A DNA stretch of 64,000 bases, taken from positions 34,320,001 to 34,384,000 of the forward strand of contig CP142460.1 in the NCBI GenBank assembly GCA_038049695.1. Reading direction: 5' to 3'. The stretch comes from Cinnamomum chago. Taxonomy: Eukaryota > Streptophyta > Magnoliopsida > Laurales > Lauraceae. The notes beneath the pieces are model-generated. The model searched no databases. It was not told where the DNA came from and was given only the letters and a program-made list of their open reading frames with translations. Positions 23,061 to 33,743 of this stretch are shown here, piece after piece; the stretch's first letter is position 1, and every line of letters starts with the position of its first letter. Both the position numbers and the translations under genes were made by a program.

Positions 23061-24330
23061 CTAAGTTCATTTGGTATAGACCTCATATCCTTTTCCATTG
23101 CATTGTAAGCTTAGTACATTTGCTAAGAGTGGAGATGTTACATGATAGATTGTCCCTCTAACTCCATACCTATTTGTGCTTGCATAGTTATATCCTTTAT
23201 TGATGATATGGTATGAGTTAGATCTTGAGTGTTGATTGATCCTCTCTATGCAAATGTCAAATTGTTCTATGTATGGTTGTGATCTTAGTTATATTTGAAG
23301 AAACCATACTAGAACTAAAATCCATCCTCTATGCACTCTAGTCATATCTTTTTGGATGGTTATGATGTTAATTCATGTATATTCTCTAAGTGATATCATC
23401 CTTATACATGTTTCAACTTCATAGTAGTGTTCTTGATCATATAAAACTCTTTGAAATCTATTCCTCATATTTCTATATGTTTGATGGATATCTTAGATGT
23501 TGAATTCATATGATTTTGACACTTTGGAAATTGCATGCATTACAAAGTTATATCCTTTTGCATTGCAATTTATCTTGTTCATCACTATGCTCATTAGTTA
23601 TATCTTTAAAAGTGATGAATATCCATTTATGATGCTTGATGGAATTTTGTGTTTGTCACATCCTTGCTCTTTATCATGTTGTCAAATTCAATTGGTTTCT
23701 ATTGGTAAAATTTTCGATTAATTTGATTTCTTGTGAATGTGATAGACCATGTGTACATTGGTTTGAACTTGATAGTTATATGTTTTCATTCCATGTCACA
23801 TTCCATTAGCATCATAAATTTCATGTTTGCCACCTCTTTTGGTCATATAGGTATATCTCATGACCACCATGTTTATGTATTCATAATCTTGGTTGGTTAT
23901 TAGTTGAGGTTGGCTTCATGTTTGAATTTCATTTCACTCATCTTGCACTTTAATAAGTCATATTTATTGATTGAATGAAATGATTTTCAAATCCTTCATA
24001 GCATATGTTTTCCATAGTTAGATTATTTGATGCTATGATTAATAAACCCCATTTCATCATGGATAGCTCTAATTTGGATTTTTCCTAATAGGTATATTTT
24101 TAAATCCATTTTAGAGTGATTGCTTTAAAAGACTTATCTTTGAATCTCAATTGGTATTCTTTGTTTTTCCAATTGGTATCCATGATTGCTTTTCTCATTG
24201 ACCTTGCTCTCTTTTGGTAATTTGATCATATTGTGCTCTATTGTTAAATGAATCTAATCCTTTCCTTGAAGTTGACCCTCATTTGGTTAAACCATCTTCT
24301 TCTTGCATCTAATAGTTAAATCTTTGTCAA
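23061..24330 (+). repeat. dyad array, right half, in the B internal domain
   Basis: The pattern continues beyond E. Pairs include GTATGGTT/AACCATAC (23271-23278, 23302-23309); CCATCC/GGATGG (23322-23327, 23354-23359); CATGTATA/TATACATG (23374-23381, 23403-23410); AAATTGCA/TGCAATTT (23528-23535, 23564-23571); TTCATCACT/AGTGATGAA (23578-23586, 23611-23619); GAATGTGA/TCACATTC (23735-23742, 23796-23803); TGGTCAT/ATGACCA (23840-23846, 23860-23866); ATTTCATT/AATGAAAT (23926-23933, 23974-23981); CATAGCAT/ATGCTATG (23997-24004, 24030-24037); and a 15-nt pair with two mismatches at 24067-24081 and 24102-24116. Loops again carry AGTTATATCTTT-like words. Confidence 0.8.
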
Positions 24331-24357
24331 AAGTTTGACAAAAGGAGAGAATGGATT

Positions 24358-24937
24358 GAGGGGGAGTGTAAACCTTCTTAGGAAGTATTAGTTTTGATCA
24401 AATTGACCCTTGGATTGCCTTTGAACCCTTAGAGATAACTTCCATACATGAAAACCTGTTATGTATTTCATTTTCGATTTCTTATGATTAACAGGTGCTT
24501 CTAAAGGTATTTTCCTTGTTTCATGTGTGTAGGTACCTTTGCAATTTAATGTCAAAGGGGGAGAGAGCATTCAAGTTCTCAAAAGGGTGAAGAGAATGTC
24601 CAAGCTTCCTAAGGGGAGGTTTTGTATGATCTTCTACAGGGGGAGAGAATACATACCTTGCCAAAGGGAGAGAGGGGCATGGTCAAAGGGGGAGAGCAAA
24701 TAGAAGAAAGAAAGCTTGGGAGCTAAAGAAGATGCTTGGCTAAAGAAAGAAAGATTGAAGAATGATCAAGCTACAAGCATCAAGAAGAATGAAGAAAAGA
24801 GCCCAAGAGCCCAAGCTAAGAGAAGCATCCAAGAAGATTTCAAGACTTGTCCAGCTGAGGGGGAGCTGAAGACTAAGTGTGTTTATTCAGTGGTGAGTGT
24901 GGTGAGTGAGTTGCCATCAAATTGCAAAGGGGGAGAT
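24358..24937 (+). repeat. array of polypurine-tract-like G-rich runs ending in the B polypurine tract
   Basis: GGGGGAG or GGGGAGG words occur near 24358, 24554, 24611, 24638, 24668, 24684, 24857 and finally 24927-24937 (AAAGGGGGAGA), which directly abuts the 3' LTR. Only the last is positioned to prime plus-strand synthesis. The stretch between is purine-rich and carries a short open frame of low complexity that I do not regard as a gene. Confidence 0.75.
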
Positions 24938-25552
24938 TGTTAGGAATTTTGTAGATTGCAATTTGATGGATGCATTATCATTCAAGCATCATTTGATTTA
25001 CACACATATGCATTGTTTTAAGAAATCTTGAAATCTTATTTTATACATGCATTGTTTTTAAGAGTTGTAAAAGTATTGACTTATGCATGTTTTGTTTTTA
25101 ATCTTGAATGCATTTGTTTTAGAAAAGAGTTTTTAGAAATCAAGCAAGCCTTTGGTTTTAAACTATTGAATCATTTTAGGCTTTTTGTGTTTCATGTTTT
25201 TAAACGTCATAATTTGATTTAAAACATGTTTCCAAGCTTGATTTATTGGCCCAAAAAATCCTCTCCAAGAATAGCCTTCAAATGTGGAAAAAAATAGGAT
25301 TTTTGGTCCCAGGTAGTCAACCTGCAGTGTGGCAGGTCGACCTGCCCAGGGACCCGGGTCGACCTACCACACTGCAGGTCGACTGGGTTTCTGAAGCTCC
25401 AACGGATCTTTTTATGACCGTTGTGTGGAGCAGGTCGACCCGGCCCTGTTGGCAGGTCGACCTGGGACTAGCCGTTGGGCATTTTTCTCTATAAAAATGA
25501 GTTCTTTCCTTTGCCAAAAGTTGAAAAATTTAAGGCCCTCCTTGAGGGGTTT

Positions 25553-28535
25553 TGTTAGACCCCGACCCAGACCAATCCTATTAGTGTGTGATTAGTATGT
25601 GTTTAGTCCTAAGTGGGTTTAGTTATTGTTGGGTTAGAAGTGATTAGTTTTAGTCTTGGATATAGCTTTGGTAATTTTGAGAACGTTTAATATTGGTTAG
25701 ACACACTCAGGATGGCCTGAGTGCACGTGTGAGCTTGGGAAGATCGTATCGATTTCCGTGTGATTGTGATTTTGATTTCATTTGATTGATATTTCGACGT
25801 GTTACAACTTTCGTATTAAGCCCATTCATGTTTGAAGCCCAAAAACCCAAGTTTTGGCCCAAAGAGGGTAAAATTGTCTTTCTTGCACAAATCTGGACAC
25901 AATTTTCGAGATCTCAAAACCATGTCAAAAATATACTTTTTGGAAACTAGATATTTCGACGATCATTTTATCCTTCTTCGTCGAAGTCATCCGAGGCCCA
26001 CAAGACCATGTTTTAGTCACTTCAAGTTCAAGCCAAATGGGGCCCATGAGTCATCACTTAATCCCCTTTCCCCTCCCTTTTCATTCATTTCCCAATCTCT
26101 GCAACTTTTGAGTCTAGGGCAAGAGAGAAAACCTCTTTTCTCCTTCATCTTCCTCACTTGGTTTGATCTAGCTAGAGAGCTCCAAAGGAAATTCTAAGAC
26201 TACCATTTTCTTCATCTCCTTGCAAGCTCGCCATTGATACAAGTTTCTTGAGTTTTCAAGTTGGGCAAGAGCTCCTTTTTCTTCCCTCTCTCTTGTTTGA
26301 CCTTCTCTAGGTAAGAGCTTCAACCCATATTTTTCATGGAGTCATTTTAGTTCCTTAAGATCATGTTTTTCATGTTTTCAAACCCTATTTGGAAAATGGG
26401 TTCCTTGTTTCCATTTTGAGTGAGTTTTGTGTGTTTTCTTGTTTTTGCTTGTAGTGTGAGATTAGCTTGTGTGAAGAGCTTGGAGGAGAGTGTTTAGCAT
26501 TTGGGCAAGGCAAGTAATCTCTATAGGATCATTGTGCATGTTTATTTTAAGCTACATTGTTGTTTGAGAAGTTTTGTACATGAATATGTTTACAAGTTTC
26601 ATACTCATGATTTCCTTTGTGTTGGATGTTTAAAGTTTGGAAAAATATATGTTTTGTCCCTTGGAGAGTATGTAGACTCAGGGAATATAAGTGGAATGAG
26701 AATGAATGGAAGGGAAGAAGAGAAATGTGAAAAATCTGTGCTGAAACGCATTCCCGTGCACTGGCGGTCAGCTCGCGGCTAGCCGCCTGTGCCCACTGCG
26801 GCTAACCGCAGGCTGACCGAACCAAGCGGTTCCTTTTCCAGAAGCTAGCATTTTTGCCTGGGTTCAGCGGTCAGCCCACGGCTAACCGCCAGTCCCACTT
26901 GCGGTTAACCGCAAGCCAACCGAGGATTTCGGTTCCTTTTCCAGAAGCTGACATTTCGACCATGTTTCACGGTCAGCTCCACGGTTAGCTAGCGGCTAGC
27001 CGCCTCATCCCATCACGGCTAACCGCTGGCCAACCGCGCATGCGGTTCCTTTTCCCGAGAGCTAAACACAGAATTTCATTCCAGCGGTCAGCCTGGCGGT
27101 CACCTTGCGGCTAGCCGCCAGACCCCAGTTCGGCTAGCCGACACCTGACCGCGAGGTGACCGAATTTGACAAGTTTCCTATTTTGAAGAGTTTTGCAAGA
27201 AGGAAAAACTAGAACATGTTAAGTGACCTCTAGCCTGATTTTGTGCACTCGAAACCCAAAATGTCTTTGAACTTCTGGGGCACCAATCCTTTCCTAAAAT
27301 TCTACTATTTGGGTCTCAATTGCACAAAGATAAATCAAAGGTCCTTGCTTGTGCTTGATAGGCCTTGTGTTCGTGCTTTGGTTTTTGATATGATGAATAT
27401 CATCGTGAACTTGTTTTGAAGTGTTAGTACAAGCTTGTTTTGAAGTTTTGTTAAGAAAAAGGGGATCACTTCCTAACCGTGTTTTGCATAAATATTATGC
27501 CTCGTGCTAGTCGTGCTCGTCGTGTTGTGATAAGTGATTTCCCCCTTTTTATCTCGACGTGTTTGATCGTGCTTCGCGTGTTTTGTGCATTCATGAATTA
27601 AGTAAACACCACTGAGCTTAGACTGCCCTTTCGGTTTGATCCACTGTCTGGGGGTCTTTAAACATGTGGACTGTCTGCAGACTGGTCGTGTATTTATTAC
27701 ACATCGTGCGTGTCCGGTTCCGCGGCCGGAATTCCCGTCTTTGTGGGAAATCGTGTCGTGCTTATATTATGTATATCGTGCTTGTCGTGCGTGCTTGCTC
27801 TTTTCATTATATAAATGATAGAGAAAGGATGGGCTCTTTGTGGTTGATAACTATTCATGATATATTATGTACTCATGCTAGATTATTTTGTATCTCAGCT
27901 TTGTTCGTACTCTTGAAAATGTATCTCAACTTTGATAGTACTTCATACCAAAGATTTGCTCACATGTTTTCTCTAAATGTTATTGTTCATGTTCATGCCT
28001 AAATTGATTACCTGCCAAACCGTCGTGTTTGACCCTTGTTTATTGGTGCCCAGGTGCAGGAGACGTTGCCTTTGAGGAGGAGCGTCAGGAGGAGGCTTGT
28101 GAGCCAACTCCCGTGAGAGAGTGGCAGCCCGACGATGTCATTTAGATGTCGGTCTGGTTCTCGAGTTTCGTCACCCTTAGTCTTGGGGTTTCTTTTGACT
28201 ATTTTGAGATTGTATTGACCTTTATTGGTCTCTTATGGGTCGTACTAAACTTAACTTGTTTTTGTATTAGTTCTATAACTTGAATATTAATGGGAATGCT
28301 TGATAGCTTCTTTCTATGATACCATGCCTTGTGATCATTTGTTATGGCACCCAAATGTTTTGTTGGGCTCATCTTGATGTGTTTTGCTACACGCTTCCGC
28401 ATACTTGTACGTGTGAGCCAGATTCCGCGTGTCTTTGGGAATCCTCACCGCGGGAACCTGTGGGAAAGCAATTAACAACACCGAATGCAATGGAACACTC
28501 GTCGCGGGCCCGGGATCCGTTCCGGGGTCGCGACA
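25553..28535 (+). mobile_element. solo LTR C1 (2,983 bp) of the G1/G2 gypsy family
   Basis: Starts TGTTAGACCCCGACC and ends GGGGTCGCGACA, flanked by GGTTT at 25548-25552 and 28536-28540. It is the same LTR as in G1 and G2, but with no internal sequence attached. It contains a palindromic hairpin island at about 26755-27170. Confidence 0.93.
26755..27170 (+). repeat. palindromic hairpin island in C1 (GGCTAGCC type)
   Basis: Four units of about 100 bp. In the first, 26766-26786 and 26798-26818 form 21-nt arms pairing at 18 of 21 positions around an 11-nt loop; each arm contains GGTCAGC/GCTGACC and CGGCTAGCCG or CGGCTAACCG words. Units are separated by a spacer close to GCGGTTCCTTTTCC. Confidence 0.85.
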
Positions 28536-30243
28536 GGTTTTGAGGCAAATAGAAGGGAAATGAACTAAGGGATGAAGGGGATCATTAGGAAAGCTAAAGC
28601 TTGGATTAATGAAGTTAAATCACCAAGTAGGCTCTACTTTCCTTAATCATATGTTTTCATGCTTTGTTTTACTTTTGGTAAATCTTGTGTAGCATGATAA
28701 ACTATGTATGAAGTATTGTGTCCTTAACATGTTTTATGTTTTGAGTTGATTTACTGTTTTGGATAAAACACCATTTGATTCTTTCCTCAATCATAAATGT
28801 TTTTATGAGCTAAACTTTCAAAAGCCTTAGGCATACATTTATGAGCTTTCATTTTCAAAATGATTGAGGACATCACACACACACATCATGTACTTTCATC
28901 TTTGCATTCATAGTGTGTGTGTGTGTATTAGATTTTCATTTTCATATCCGCCTATTTTAGAGGCAAATGTAATGAGCTTAATTGAATCTCCATCAAGTGT
29001 ATTATAGACACTAACTTAGTGAGATAACCAACCTTGTGGTTGAAGAGGTTATTGCTTAGCCTATAAAAGCATAATGTATAGGTTGATGTTAAGCCTTGAA
29101 AAACATCATTGTAAAGGTTATTGCTTAGCCTTGAAAAGCATATTGTAAAGGTTATTGCTTAGCCTATTGAAAATCATAAATAGTGGAAATCCGGTGGGGT
29201 GTTGGATCACAAGCCGGTAGTGGATGTAGGCATTGAGGCCGAACCACTATAAATTCGTGTGTGATGGTGCTTGCTTTGTGGTGATTGTTTTTTTTATGCT
29301 TCCGCATTTTGTTTGATAATCATCACTTGTGACTAGTTTATGTTAAGAAGTTAAATTTGATTAAAATTGGTCATAATTGAAGCTCACCCTATTCACCCCC
29401 CCCTCTAGGGTTTGGATCCCCAGGACTTTCAAAGGTTTCAGGACTTTGATCACTATGAGATAGTGAGATTTGTCTCGATCATTAGAATGGAAGATTCTGG
29501 ATCACGGTGCTGGTACATTGGATGTATTGAAGGACCATGAGAAGCACCTTATGAAAAATTGTCTCGATTTAAGGACTGCTCTCATAATTCCCTAGCAATA
29601 GGCTTTCAATCCTGAGACATTGATGAACTCAAGTTTCTATCTATTCATTTGGTTTGAGTCACCAATGAATGAGGCCAACTGTAGGTCAACACCTCGGTGT
29701 CTTTGGTACGTAGTAGTAGGACTGTATGAACATACAATGATCAAGATGGAATCTATCTACATTATCCCCTTGTGCCAATTAATGGATTTATCATTAGTAA
29801 GTGCGCACCCATCTCGATTAAGAGTTAATTGAATGGTACTGATGATCACTGTGATTAATTGGGGCTCAAGGATAATAAGATGTGAATCTAAGATTGGATG
29901 AGACAGAGTTATTCCAATTGATCCATGGATATTGATAGAGGGGCCTACTTGTGGTACTGTGGAAGTTTAGGATCTTCATTGTAATTTATTTCTAAGACTG
30001 GAGTGCAATTGCATTTATATAGTGGTGTTATTTGTAATTAACTGTGGGCCCGGATTGTACATTAGATGTGGGGTCGCGTGTCCCAGTTCGAGCTAGCTTT
30101 CTAAGGAGTCCCTAGTGGTCCCCACGCTGGCCCAAGTATTAGAAAGATTCTATTCTTATTTAAACTCTAATAGGAAGGAATTAGAAACTTACTATTTCTA
30201 TTTGAAGTGAGACTTCTAATAGTGGTAATAGTAGCATGAGAAG

Positions 30244-33033
30244 TGTTAGACCCCGACCCAGACCAGTTCGATTAGTGTGCGATTAGTGTGTGTTTAGGTC
30301 CTAAGTGGGTTTAGTTGTTGTTGGGTTTGAAGTGATTAGTTTAGTCTTGGACATAGCTCTGGGAATTTTGAGAACGTTTAGTATTAGTCAGACACACTCA
30401 GGAAGGCCTGGGTGCACGAGTAAGCTTGGGAAGATCGTGTCGTTTTCCGTGTGAGTGTGATTTTGATTTCATTTGAATGATCTTTTTATGTGTTACAACT
30501 TTCATTTTTAAGACCATTCGTGTTTGAAGCCCAAAAACCCATGTTTTGGCCCAAAGAGGGTAAAGTTGTCTTTCTTGCACAAATCTGGACACAATTTTCG
30601 AGATCTCAAAATCATGTCAAAATTATACTTTTTGGAAACTAGATATTTCGACGATCGTTTTATCCTTCTTCGTCGAAGTCGTCCGAGGCCCACAAGACCA
30701 TGTTTTAGTCATTTCAAGTTCAAGCCAAATGGGGCCCTTTGGGTCATCACTTAATGCCTTTTTCCTCTCTTCCCATTCACTTTACCAAAATCCTGCAACT
30801 TCTTAACCTAGGGCAAGGAAGAGTCTCTTTTTCTCTCCATCTTCCCCATCTTGTTTGATCTAGCTAGAGAGCTCCAAAGAAGATTCTAAGACTACCATTT
30901 TCTTCATCTCCTTGCAAGCTCTCCATTGATACAATTTTCTTAAGGTTTCAAGTTGGGAAAGCTCTCCATTCTCTTCCATCTCTCTTGTTTGACTTTCTCT
31001 AGGTAAGAGCTTCAAGCCATGTTTTCCATAAAGTCTTTTTAGCTCCTTAAGATTGTGTTTTCTTGTTTACAAACCCTAATTGTAAAATGGGTTTCTTGTT
31101 TTCAAGCTTGAGTGAGTTTTGTGTGTTTTCTTGGTTTTTCTTATAGTGTGGGATTAGCTTGAGGAAGTGCTTGAAGAAGAGTATTGTTAGCTTTGGTCAA
31201 GGCAAGTGATCTCTATAGGAATGATGCATGTGTATTTGGATTTCATTGTATTTTAGAAATTGTGCATTTATCTTGTTTATAAGCTTCATGTTTATGTTTT
31301 CGTTTGATTTGGATGTGAAATGGTGATAAATGAACCCTTGGTGAGCATGAAGGCTCAAGGGATGATATGTGGTTGATGGATGAGAAGAAGGAGAAGAATG
31401 TAGTGAAAGATGTGCAAAGGAAAGGAGATTTCTGCACTCGGCGAGCTCAGGCAGCAGCCTGTTCGCTTGAGCGACCCCTGGGTCCGCTCGAGCGAACAAG
31501 CCACTGTCTGCTATGGAACGAGGCAGAGAGTCATTCGTTCGAACCCATTTTATTATCCGCTCGAGCCAACATTCGCTCGAGCGAACGGTCTACGCCTTGT
31601 AATGTTCGCTCGAACGAACGGTCTCGCTCGAGCGAAGTGTCATCAACGTGGCAGGTCCGCTCGAGCGAACCTGCCAGATTCAGGAAGATGAGTTTTTTTC
31701 CCATTTTGTGTATTTTCTTGAGGGTTGAAAACTAGACTATGTTAAGGGTTTTAACTTGACATTGTGTAAATGGAACTTTGAAATAAAGCCCAACTTCGGG
31801 GACACCAATTCTTGTATTTTATGACGTTTGGGGTTTCAATTACACAAAAGTCAATTAGTAGCCTTAGCACATGCTTGTCAGATTTTGTATTTGAACTTCC
31901 GTCTTGGTACGATAAGTATAAACGTGCACTTGTTTTGAGTTTCAAGTATAAGCTTGTTTTGAAGTTTTGTTTCAAGAAAAAGGGGATCACTTCCTAAGCG
32001 TGTTATGCATAATTATTATGCCTCTTGCTAGTCGTGTTCGTCGTGTTTTGATAAGTGATTTCCCCCTTTTTATCTCGACATGCTTTGATCGTGTTTCACG
32101 TGTTTTGTGCATTCATGAATTAAGTAAACACCACTGAGCTTAGACTGCCCTTTTGGTTTGATCCACTGTCTGGGGGTCTTTAAACATGTGGACTGTCTGC
32201 AGACTAGTCGTGTATTTATTACACATCGTGCGTGTCCGGTTCCGCGGCTGGAATTCCCGTCTTTGTGGGAAATCGTGTCGTGCTTATATTATGTATATCG
32301 TGCTTGTCGTGCGTGCTTGCTCTTTTCATTATATAAATGATAGAGAAAGGATGGGCTCTTTGTGGATTGTAACTATTCATGATATATTATGTACTCATGC
32401 TAGTTTGTTTTGGTATCTCAGCTTTGATAGTACTTCATACCAAAGATTTGCTTACATGTTTTCTCTAAATGTTATTGTTCATGTTCATGCCTACATTGAT
32501 TACCTGCCAAACCGTCGTGTTTGACCCTTGTTTGTTGGTGCCCAGGTGCAGGAGACGTTGCCTTTGAGGAGGAGCGTCAGGAGGAGGCTTGTGAGCCAAC
32601 TCCCGTGAGAGAGTGGCAGCCCGACGATGTCATCTAGATGTCGGGCTGGTTCTCGAGTTTCGTCACCTTTAGTCTTGGGGTTTCTTTTGGTTATTTTGAG
32701 ATTGTATTGACCGTTATTGGTCTCTTATGGGTTGTACTAAACTTAACTTACTTTCGTGTTAAACTTATAACTTGAACTATGTTTGGGAATGCCTTGATAA
32801 CTCTTTTCTTTGATGCTATGTCTTGTTATTAAATGTTATAGCACTTAAAGATTTGATTGTGCTTATCGTGATGTGTTTTGCTACACGCTTCCGCAATCGT
32901 GTACGTGTGAGTCAGATTCCGCGTGTCTTTGGGAATCCTCACCGCGGGAACCTGTGGAAAAACAAAATCTTCAATAGTAGTAATCATCACCAATCGCGTC
33001 GCGGGCCCGGGGATCCGTTCCGGGGTCGCGACA
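30244..33033 (+). mobile_element. solo LTR C2 (2,790 bp) of the G1/G2 gypsy family, inside A2
   Basis: Same terminal sequences as C1, flanked by AGAAG at 30239-30243 and 33034-33038. It is colinear with C1 except for the hairpin island, whose core word is different and which is shorter. This accounts for most of the length difference between the two LTRs. Confidence 0.93.
31436..31680 (+). repeat. palindromic island in C2 (CGCTCGAGCG type)
   Basis: Repeated TTCGCTCGAGCGAA-type palindromes, at least four copies (for example near 31485, 31574, 31627 and 31660), at the LTR position where C1 has GGCTAGCC hairpins. The flanking LTR sequence is alignable on both sides. Confidence 0.85.
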
Positions 33034-33732
33034 AGAAGTTACTAATTTGTATGGAAGTGAGACTTCTTATGCAATTAGTAAAAGAAGTAAGAAAAGGAGG
33101 TTGCATGAGGACTATATAAGGGGAAACAGCCCTTCGACGTCCAACACACACAACCCATGCCCAAGAGCTTCTAGTGCAAGTGTTGCACAACTCTTCTTCT
33201 CCTCTTCTCTCTTCTAGTTGCCTTCTAGTTCCTTAGAGTTTCTAGTAGGGTGTTCTCTTGGAGATCCCACACATCTTCTTGAGAAAAGAGATTTGATAAA
33301 GGGTCATAGCGTGGAAGACAACAAGGTCTTGGAGATCTCTAATTGCTTCAAGAAGAGTTCTTGTTCTAGTTAATTGTCTTCTCCTCGATTAGAGCACTAC
33401 CGGGCTCCAAAGGTATAATCTACTTCTCCTCTTGTGGTAGATTATTTTGTTGCATGTAGTTCTGATTTCTATCTTCTAGATAGGTTATATTACTGTACAT
33501 GATTGATGAGAAGGAGGGATTGTATCCTGGATTGGGTTATAGCCTTCTGGATAGTTGATCCCTGAGTCAAGTGGGTCAAAAAGTTTTGAAAACCTATCCA
33601 CGAGGCCCACCTACTTCCAACAGGGATTGCATCCTAGATGTGGTTTATGGCCTTATGGGTACTTGATCCCTGAGTCAAGTGGGTCAAAAAGTTTTGAAAA
33701 CCTATCCACGAGGCTCACCTACTTCCAATAAT

Positions 33733-33743
33733 TGGTATCAGAG
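33733..33743 (+). other. A1 primer binding site
   Basis: TGGTATCAGAG, 2 bp after the end of the resumed A1 LTR at 33730. It shows that the A repeats are LTRs of a tRNA-Met-primed element. Confidence 0.85.

Larger units (their letters stand above)
17655..29431 (+). mobile_element. LARD-like retrotransposon B: both LTRs, primer binding site and polypurine tract, no coding capacity
   Basis: 5' LTR 17655-19891, primer binding site 19894-19905, a non-coding internal domain 19906-24926, polypurine tract 24927-24937 and 3' LTR 24938-29431. The duplication AAGGT at 17650-17654 and 29432-29436 flanks it exactly. No gag or pol motif is found in any frame of the internal domain, so it must have depended on proteins from a partner element; this is the definition of a large retrotransposon derivative. 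Nested inside are solo LTR E (21054-23060) and, in the 3' LTR, solo LTR C1 (25553-28535). The internal domain has the unusual dyad structure described separately. Confidence 0.92.
24938..29431 (+). repeat. B 3' LTR, with a 0.73-kb internal deletion and C1 nested in it
   Basis: The pieces are 24938-25552 and 28541-29431, about 1.5 kb against 2,237 bp in the 5' LTR. The shortage is a clean loss corresponding to about 18507-19238 of the 5' LTR, with the junction at about 28780 in a short ATTC microhomology. The two LTRs are otherwise very similar. Confidence 0.88.
17364..33622 (+). mobile_element. solo LTR A2 of the A family, itself split by B and C2
   Basis: Its pieces are 17364-17654, 29437-30243 and 33039-33622, about 1.68 kb in total. 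It starts TGTTAGATTGTATGG and ends CTACTTCCAACA. The duplication GGGAT at 17359-17363 and 33623-33627 frames it, and the A1 LTR resumes directly after the right copy. LTR-LTR recombination after insertion would leave this structure. Confidence 0.87.

Noticed and set aside
20040..24330. Reading the dyad array as a CRISPR array or as tRNA-like genes
   Set aside because: The arms differ from unit to unit and are not direct repeats with spacers, the DNA is plant nuclear, and no cloverleaf or Pol III box set fits.
24716..24943. 75-codon frame before the B 3' LTR
   Set aside because: Low-complexity purine-rich sequence made of polypurine-like runs; it runs into the primer tract and matches no family.
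27664..32524. Repeated open frames of 112 codons at 27664-28002 and 32186-32524
   Set aside because: They are the same LTR segment in C1 and C2; no motif, and the frames are not kept in G1 or G2.
33520..33730. A simple tandem duplication of the A LTR end
   Set aside because: The GGGAT between the copies is the target-site duplication of A2; the second copy is the resumed host LTR A1 followed by its primer binding site.
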